From Amyelois transitella (lineage: Eukaryota; Arthropoda; Insecta; Lepidoptera; Pyralidae), in contig NC_083530.1 of NCBI RefSeq assembly GCF_032362555.1, positions 4,804,001 to 4,868,000 on the forward strand: a stretch of 64,000 bases of DNA. Reading direction: 5' to 3'. Below the pieces are notes generated by a model. The model worked only from the letters and a program-made list of their open reading frames with translations. It had not been told where the DNA came from and did no database searches. How positions within the stretch are numbered: position 1 is the stretch's first letter; each line of letters opens with the position of its first letter. This document shows, piece after piece, positions 56,940 through 64,000 of the stretch. Made by a program: the position numbers and the translations under genes.

Positions 56940-58095
56940 ATTGTTAAACCCAGTTGAAAAGAATTTTATAGTGATAAATCACTGTTAATAATATTTCTGA
57001 CTATCCAGCAAACATAATAATTTTCGATTGTGTCCTTGCCAGGAATCAAACCACTAGATTAAGAGGCAGATTGATACAGGAACAAAAATATTTCAAACAT
57101 ACCTCCACTGCCTTTACAACCAGGAACGCAACAATGTTTATCTGAAGACATCGTGGCACTTTTGTTGTAAAATCTGTCTTTCACAAAAACAAACACAAAC
57201 TTGGGAGTCCTATCTCAAATAATCAGGTACGTTTTACAGGAGTCCTATCTCAAAATATCTGCACAACACAGTGAACACAGTCAGAGTCCAATCTCAGATG
57301 ATAAAATCACACGAATATCCGGAAGAACAAAGCTCGACTCAACGGAAGATTCCAAACTCCAAATAACGACAAGATATCAGCACAAAACAAAGTGCAAATA
57401 GGTAAATACACAGGCACCGGTAAAAAACAACAGAAAGAAAGTTTACAGGTGTTCGAATCGAATTCAATCAAAACTTACTGCAAAACATATTTGACATAAA
57501 TAAACTGTCACTCATTTTCCAAACGTGTATTACAGTGTTGCTATTATAAATAGGCAAAAGATACCTAATGTTAATTCAAGAATTGCATTAATATGTTAAA
57601 TACGTAGATATTAAATATTGCAAAGTTCTGTAGGTAGTAACTTTATTCTTGTATTATTCTAAATTTAGTTGTTCAATTTTCATTTTTTACTTTTGTTTTA
57701 TTACTTATATATTTTTTATTGTTTTAAAATATTCTACTAATTCTACTATTGTTTCTAATGGTAATTCTAAATGGAGCGATGCGATAAAATAAAAAGCCTC
57801 AGGTTAATAGTAACATTATATGGTTTCTTGTATGGAGATTACTGGCACTGGTGCTATCTCTGTCTCTCTTACTCTCATGAAGGATCTAAAAATGAATTTA
57901 TTAATCCTGGCAGTTTTAATAAGGATAATGAGAAACTCTTATCAAAATATTGCATTGTCATCGGTCCTTGATACGTGTGCAAAGTTCCAAGTTGATCAGA
58001 CGTTTAGAAATCAGTGAAAATTAAGCTCAAAGATTCCGTTACATACATACATACATAGATACATACATACAACCCAAGCTAATAAAAGCGTAGTA
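56940..58095. other. No gene recognised
   Basis: Short open frames at 57201-57401 and 57771-58017 have no recognisable domain. A small duplication 'gagtcctatctcaaa' occurs at 57206 and 57240. An ACAT run lies at 58041-58070. Confidence 0.45.
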
Positions 58096-58104
58096 AAAAT
58101 TGAG

Positions 58105-58315
58105 GCCGCCCGCGACTTCGTCCGCATGGAAACCTTATTAATCCCGCGGGAATTCCGGGATAAAAAGTAGCCTATATGTTATTCTGGGTCTTGAGCTAAC
58201 TACATACCAAACATTGTAATCGGTTCAGTAGTTTTTGCGTGAAAGAGTAACAAACATCCATACTGACATCTTGACATACTCACAAACTTTCGCATTTATA
58301 ATATTAGTAGGATAG
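58105..58315 (+). mobile_element. RTE-tail repeat, full copy
   Basis: 13225 family: 'gaggccgcccgcgacttcgt' to 'cgcatttataatattagtag'. Confidence 0.8.
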
Positions 58316-58374
58316 TCAATAGACAATGTCGACATATTCAATTTATCGATACCATATCGATACATGTCGATGGT

Positions 58375-58505
58375 CGAATCGGTAAGGCACAGGTTCGAAT
58401 CCCACCTCGACCATGTATACCAATGATTATTTTGGAAATTATGTAGTTTAATAACTAACCGATGATCTTACTGTAAGGGAAAACATCGTGAGGAAACTTT
58501 ACATA
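58375..58505 (+). mobile_element. Second tRNA-derived SINE family, 5'-truncated
   Basis: A B box (aggttcgaatcccacctcga) is followed by 'ccatgtataccaatgatta', 'gatgatcttactgtaaggga' and 'aaaacatcgtgaggaaac', the body of a SINE family very common in moths. It differs from the 32190 family. Confidence 0.7.
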
Positions 58506-58509
58506 AGCG

Positions 58510-58608
58510 ATAGAGGCCACGTTCAACGTGGCCTTTCACACTTGAAAATACTGTTGTAGGCTTCGACAACCCCGTACGGGATCACGGACGTGATTAATGT
58601 ATGTATGT
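58510..58608 (+). mobile_element. SINE-like repeat, 3' part
   Basis: 'aggccacgttcaacgtggcc' (with a local palindrome) to the ATGT tail. Confidence 0.65.
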
Positions 58609-58737
58609 AAGTTTTTACAACAACTCTCCAAAACTAACTCCGTACGATACCTACTTATATATAAATTAAGCAGTATTATATTAAGGCAGTATCTCTCGTC
58701 GTCATTTCTAATTCTATGTTTGTATTGAAATTGACTT

Positions 58738-58854
58738 TGTTGAAGAAAATGCTGCAGTGCAATTTGTGTTTTGGAAGCGGCACTAAATTTTAGGTAATTT
58801 ATTCGACGTCAACCAATCTTCAGAAACCAAAAGATGTGATAATTATTAAGTGAC
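58738..58854 (+). repeat. Half-copy of the 53885 palindrome
   Basis: 'tgctgcagtgcaatttgtg', 'tttattcgacgtcaaccaat' and 'gaaaccaaaagatgt'; cut by the RTE tail that starts at 58856. Confidence 0.6.
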
Positions 58855-58855
58855 T

Positions 58856-59610
58856 AGCTTTTGCCCGCGGCTTCGCCCGCGCAAATGTATTTTAGATTAT
58901 AAGGATACGCCATAAAATTTCACCCATTTTTTAATCCCGTATCGTGCGGGACTGTTTTAAGTTTATATTTGGTTTAAATTCATATGGCTTCTCCCGTCTT
59001 GTCCCGTCTCTTCTCGTTCTGTTCCGTCCCGTCCCAACCTGTTGTGTCCCGTCCTGCCCCGTCCAGCCCTATCCTGTCCCATCCCATCCTATTTAGTGCC
59101 ATCCTGCTTTCCGCAACTGATACGTATTTTTTACTAACCAATATTTAAGACTTCTCGCACTTCGACACCTATCAAAAAACGAAGTTTCATACAAACTTCC
59201 AACCCTTATTTTTCGCCCTTGAGATGCAGTTTTTAAAATCCAATGTTTTAATGATTATTTCATACATTCTAAAATTTCATGTGCCCAACGTTAAAATTGA
59301 CGAAATTTCATACAAATTTACATCCATACGTCATTACATAGCTGTCATTTTACGTCAATTACATAGCTGTCATTTGCGTTTTGTTATTCGAAGTCTGATT
59401 CTTTTTTGTTATACCACGTTTTATAGTGACTGACGTTTCATGTCAAGTCACACGGGAACGCTGCCGAACGGGATAAAAAGTATCCTATGTCCGTCTCCTG
59501 GCTCTAAGCTACCCCCCTACCATTTTTCAGCCAAATCTGTTCTGCCGTTCTTGAGTTATAAGTGGTGTAACTAACACGACTTTCTTTTATATATATATAT
59601 AAAAATACAA
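58856..59610 (+). mobile_element. RTE-tail repeat with TCCCG minisatellite, copy B
   Basis: The start and minisatellite (58990-59105) match 50220-50460 nearly base for base; the later part diverges and ends at 'ttctgccgttcttgagttat' and a TA run near 59590. Confidence 0.75.
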
Positions 59611-59879
59611 TAATATAATAATATATAATATAGAAGATAATAGATATAGATATAGATAATAGATGTTCAAAATGTCCCACATAATAAATTTTTTAAGGCT
59701 ACAGTCTTGAAGAGACTGAAAGGTCAATATGGCTTATTGAGGGAATTGTGGTTCAAGAAAGTGATGCTGGTGCTGTGTGATTTCCGACACTTACTCTCCT
59801 ACCTACCCGTGGATGACGTAAAAAGCGGTTAAGGCAATAAAAAATATTCGACCTAGTGCAATTAGGGAACTCCCAAGGA

Positions 59880-61830
59880 GGGTAGACGTCAGGTAGGCGG
59901 CCTGTCGTAAAACTTTACGAACGAGGATAGCAGTACCAAGAGATAGGGCACAGCCACAATATGGCGCGCACGGCGGGCATGACTAACGAAGCGAGCCCCA
60001 GTTCACCAGATCCAGAACATTGGTAAGTACGCTCATCAGACGCGCGAGAGGACTTGCCGATGTGCTTTCCAGGCGGAGGGTGGCCGTAGTTCCAGGAGAC
60101 TCGATGGAAAGGCAGCAGATTCTAGTCTTTCGGGAATGGCTACAAGCTTATCTTCACCAGGGCGTCTAATGGTGAGAATGGAGTGGCAGTAGTGCTCTTC
60201 AGGGGGCTTCAGGAAAGCGTCTTGGAAGTGAGGAGTTACAGAGATCGGCTTATGGTCGTGAGGGTGCTCATCAAACGGGTTATTACGCATCTGATAAGTG
60301 CCTACCTACGTGCCACAGGCTGGTCGTAGCGATACTGAAAAGGCGAAGGTCTGGTGTCAAATTGGGGAAGTGCTCCGTGATATCCCAATGTTGTAGGCAG
60401 TCGTTTTGGGTGGTGATCATAACGGTCACGTAGGCGAAGCGTGTGAGGAGTTGGAGCGTATTCATGGAGCCTACGGGTACGGTACCCGTAACGCGGAGGT
60501 GAAAGACCTCTATCAACATGTGCGTCTCCTGACCTGGCCATCGTGAAAACGTTCTTTAAAATTAAGCCTTACACCTTACTTAAGGTACACCTTATTACCT
60601 ATAAGAGCTGTGGCCCCAAACCTGTACCTGGTCAAGAATTCCTATTGACCAGGCAGCACCAAATGAGTAAAGTAGCCAACTGCAAAGTCATACCCGGCGA
60701 GAGTCTCACTGAACAGCACCTTGTCATGGACGCTGCCATCGTCAAATCAAGAGGTGGAGGCTTGAAGACTCAAAGTCTCAAGAGCCCGTTTCAGGACAGG
60801 TTAGGCAATGGGACAGAGTTCAGGCCACTATTACTGGTGCGGTAATCCGTGTTCGGCCTATCCCAGGACGGGCACAAATCTGACAAGGAGACTTGGTGGA
60901 ACGAGACACTCCACAGAGAGAGGGGTTTAGGTTAAAAAAGCCCTCTTCAAGATATGGCAAGCGTCCAGTTCTCCAGAAGATCGCGACGCATACGGGGTCG
61001 CAAAACGTGCCTCTAAGAAAGTGCACGTGCATTATATGATAAGCTGGAATCGTCTGAGGGACAGAGGCTTATCAATAAGTTGACACGTTCTCGGGTCACA
61101 GGACATCTCTGGGTGCGAGTGCGTTAAAGACCCCGAGGGATCACAAGATCATATATCCATGAGCTTCTGAACCAGCAGCACAGAGAGGTGCAGCCACAGA
61201 ACCTCACACCAAATCAGCGTGCCAGAATAGAATCTGAAAGCTGTCGGTTTCAATGGGGTCCCCATCGAAGCCGGGAAGGCGATGGGTCCTCGTGGTGTGG
61301 GCATCTTAACAAATGTATTCATGCTCTTCACTCGGAAAACTCCTGACCAGTAGCGGCTGAGTATTGTTTACTCTAGTCTTCAAGGGAAAGGGATCAGTGC
61401 AAGAGTGTAGCAACTATCGCGGCATAAAGATCACGTCCTACACCATGAAGCTCTTCGAGCGGATGATTGACTCCTGGACCTGAGAGGAGTGTGCAGTTTT
61501 CGGGTGTCAATATGGATTCCGCCTCGGTCTGGGAACTATATACCCTCTTTTTGCCATGAGGATTATCATGATGATTATCATCAGACCTTAGAACACGTAG
61601 CTTCACTTCCTCTTTTTGGATATGTAGAAGGCCTTCAACTCTGTTCCATGAGCAATGATCTGGTGGACACTCAGTTCTAAAGTATCGCGACTCCGGTTCT
61701 TCAGTCCAGACCGCTGTTGATGGTAGTAAATCCTTCCCCGTCACATTCGGATTTCACTAAGGTTCGGTCCTCAGCCCATTTCTGTTCAGTGTGATATTAG
61801 ATGAGGTGTCTTAAGGTAATAGAGGCACTC
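59880..61830 (+). pseudogene. RTE-type LINE fossil (endonuclease and reverse transcriptase)
   Basis: Broken plus-strand pieces follow the order of an RTE-class element. Endonuclease: ETRWKGS then GNGYKL (about 60095-60155), DRLM and ISAYLRATG (60245-60320), GDHNGHVGEACEELERIHGA with YGYGTRN (60415-60490), HLITYKS and CKVIPGESLTEQHLVMD (60585-60730). Linker: KIWQASSSPEDRDAYGVAKR (60950-61015). Reverse transcriptase: NYRGIKITSYTMKLFERMID (61410-61475), YGFRLG (61510-61530), and GSVLSPFLFSVILDEVS (61760-61810). Frames change repeatedly and stops are frequent; the YADD-type catalytic box and C-terminus are missing. Related proteins are often labelled craniofacial development protein 2-like by mistake. 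Confidence 0.85.
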
Positions 61831-61934
61831 ATGAGCAGCCCAGCTATTATCGATCGTTTAAAAAGTCTCATTGTCACATTATCTTTCTACCATATCTTAA
61901 GTATGTGTAATTATTGTTTATTCATATGTATATA

Positions 61935-63310
61935 CTAGCTTTCCGCCCGCGGCTTCGCCCACGTGTAATTCGGTTATATATAGCGTTTTTTAATGATCTC
62001 GACAGGGCTTTTTCTTCCACAGGCTGAATGACGGTAACGAAACCATAGCGCGATCTATCTCGATGCCAACGCCATCTATTGAGCATCGAGACAACTCGTG
62101 ATAGTTAATAGAAAATAAAATTCGGGTGTTTTATTTATGCATACCGATTACGCCGAGATTTATGGACCAATTTACGTGATTCTTTTTTTGTTCGGTAGAG
62201 TATACTTTCAAGTTGGTCCCGTTGTTACCTAGTCAGGATCTGATGATGGTATTCCAGGGAAATCAAGGGCAAACCTCAAATTTACAGGCAATTACGTTTT
62301 TGACAATTTCATAGATCTGTTTAAGTATTTGCGTCTGATAGTCATCATCCCATGTGAATGAGCTGATGATGGAAGGTACAACTCCTCAACGGTTAGGAGT
62401 TGAAAGAAAATTTTTACGAAGTTATACGTACATGTGAGGCTATTAGGTTGACCTGATAATAAAAAGTAAATCTCATTAACGTTAAGAATTTAGGTGAAAA
62501 TGGATGCGGACAAATTTCGTCTCTTCACTTGTTTCCTTTTAGCTGTTTGTATGGGTAGTGTTAACACAAAATAGGGATTTAAAGGCGTGATGTTATTAAT
62601 GTTATGCATGTATGTACATAATTATGTATGTTATTATGTATGTTATTATGTATGTTAAAGAGACGACTGAAAGTTGTCATACAAAGTCTTTTTTTTTAAG
62701 GATGGGAAATCATCAAATGACCTCTCCCGCTCTGGGTGGAACGGAAGGGAGTGTCAGACTTTTACTGACTAAAACCCACCTCGTTCCTTCAGTTGCCCTT
62801 TGCGTTCCGGGGCCACGGTATCTCGTTAGAACTTTCCCGCAGCCCCGGCTCAGTTTATCCCGTTTCCCCCCCTTGGGGGTTGACATTTCAAAAATCCCTT
62901 CTTAGTGCTCACTGATGTTACTAAAGGAACCTCTGTTCAAAATCTCAGACTCCTATACCGAGCGGTTTCGGCTGTGCGTTAATAAATCAGTCACCCAATC
63001 GCACCCCCTAAATCACGATTGGAGGGTAGTTTGAAAAAACTTATAATGTCAAACATATTTACTTGCCTGTGTACGTGTTCATGCCAAGTTTCAAGTTTAT
63101 AAACCCAAGGAATAAGATTTTTCATAGAAACGTTTTTACCCCTTTTCCCCCCCTTGGGGGTTGAATTTCCAAAAATCCTTTCTTAGTGCTCCCCTACATA
63201 TCCCAAGGAACCTACATTCCAAATTTCAGCTGTCTACGACGAGTAGTTTCGACTGTGCGTTGTCTGTCAGTCAGTCACTCAGTAACGGAAGAGTTTTATA
63301 TATATAGATA
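61935..63310 (+). mobile_element. RTE-tail-type repeat, 1.2-1.4 kb, copy B
   Basis: Nearly identical partner of 7799-9033. After the shared opening of about 110 bases it carries 200 bases (62030-62280, 'gacggtaacgaaaccatagc') where copy A has a different stretch; the copies then match from 'ttacaggcaattacgttttt' to the 'tatatatagata' end. Confidence 0.8.
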
Positions 63311-64000
63311 GATTTAAACGATTTACCTTTTTATTCTATTTTTATTGTATTATGTTTAAGTATTTATCAATACCCCCACCAAGTAATAACTTAAGGCAGA
63401 AGGTCCTTTAAGTAGAGACTAAATATATTAACCAACTTGGTATTACATGACTCTCACAACTTTTTACGATAGAAAGTCTGAGCTGCGATACTTGGATTTT
63501 TTTACAGGATGTTTTTGATGGCATTTATTTTTCTCTGCGCTAACACCTATCTGTCTGCTGTTTGGTTTCCTTCCACCCAAAGGTGACTGGAAGACATTGC
63601 ATTAGCTATAAGTCCGCCTTTGTACCATCTCTGCCTATGTGTTTTGTGCTGTTTTGTATGTTTTACTCTTATGGTGCAATAAAGTATTTTATCTATATAT
63701 CTCTCTTCATCCTCGCCGTCTGGAGAGGAGGTGGTGCACCTTTTGACCATGAACCTGGATTGGATAAGTCAGATTATTACATGAACCTACTCCTATCTTA
63801 CCCCCGCAACCTATGTATAAGGGGATCCTAACCCATATTAGAACATGATAAAAGTGGTACTAGATGGATTTTTTTATTTTTGCCTATTTTGCTATTTTAT
63901 TTTTTAACTTTGACTACATAGGCAAACAAAAAAAAACAGTTTGTTAGTTTGTAAATATCTTTATTACAAGTCACAAAAAATAGTACATTGTTATAAAAGT
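63311..64000. other. No gene recognised
   Basis: A stretch at 63590-63830 is open on the plus strand (from 63562), with a moderately hydrophobic peptide including CISYKSAFVPSLPMCFVLFC; no family recognised. It could be part of an exon of a gene beyond the window or a repeat. Confidence 0.35.

Noticed and set aside
60036..60541. Minus-strand open frames of 78-84 codons
   Set aside because: Antisense shadows of the RTE endonuclease fossil, whose motifs read on the plus strand.

Overview
This window comes from a moth or butterfly (Lepidoptera) nuclear genome. The evidence is AT-rich DNA, genes split into small exons with GT-AG introns, two ABHD12-type hydrolase genes, a single-exon gene resembling a moth follicular-epithelium yolk protein, and dense interspersed repeats of lepidopteran type (tRNA-derived SINEs, a roughly 250-bp SINE-like family ending in ATGT repeats, RTE-type tails opening with 'cccgcggcttcgcccgcg', Tc1/mariner remnants and MITEs). 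No prokaryotic system, CRISPR array or operon is present.

Layout. 1-2.7 kb: no recognisable gene. 2.7-3.7 kb: an intact 322-codon ORF, probably a YP4/spherulin-2A-like secreted protein. 4.9-16.7 kb: a complete ten-exon ABHD12-like serine hydrolase gene (copy 1, 377 aa). Its small first exon at 4926-4975 lies 4.7 kb upstream of exon 2. 19.5-35.8 kb: a complete nine-exon tandem paralogue (copy 2, 366 aa). Exon borders and phases match copy 1, but the N-terminus differs and the introns are swollen by transposons. Both copies keep the Ser-Asp-His triad and a single N-terminal membrane anchor. The likely role is lysophospholipid or monoacylglycerol hydrolysis at an internal membrane.

35.8-64 kb has no confident protein-coding gene. 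It holds SINE and RTE copies, a 0.5-kb near-perfect hairpin (56.1-56.6 kb), an RTE-type LINE fossil (59.9-61.8 kb), and a second copy of a 1.2-kb repeat also found at 7.8-9.0 kb. A few GC-richer islands (about 37.9, 42.4 and 45.0 kb) could be promoters or non-coding first exons of a gene outside the window; this is speculative.

The most notable features are in the two hydrolase genes. In copy 1 the last 27 nt of exon 8 are repeated four more times in the following intron, each flanked by AG and GT, so each is a potential in-frame 9-codon microexon. In copy 2 the 5' part of exon 6, with its acceptor, is repeated twice upstream as broken pseudo-exons. Transposon tails lie just upstream of most 3' splice sites. 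One intron records two successive insertions at the same target site, and another holds a four-deep nest of elements.
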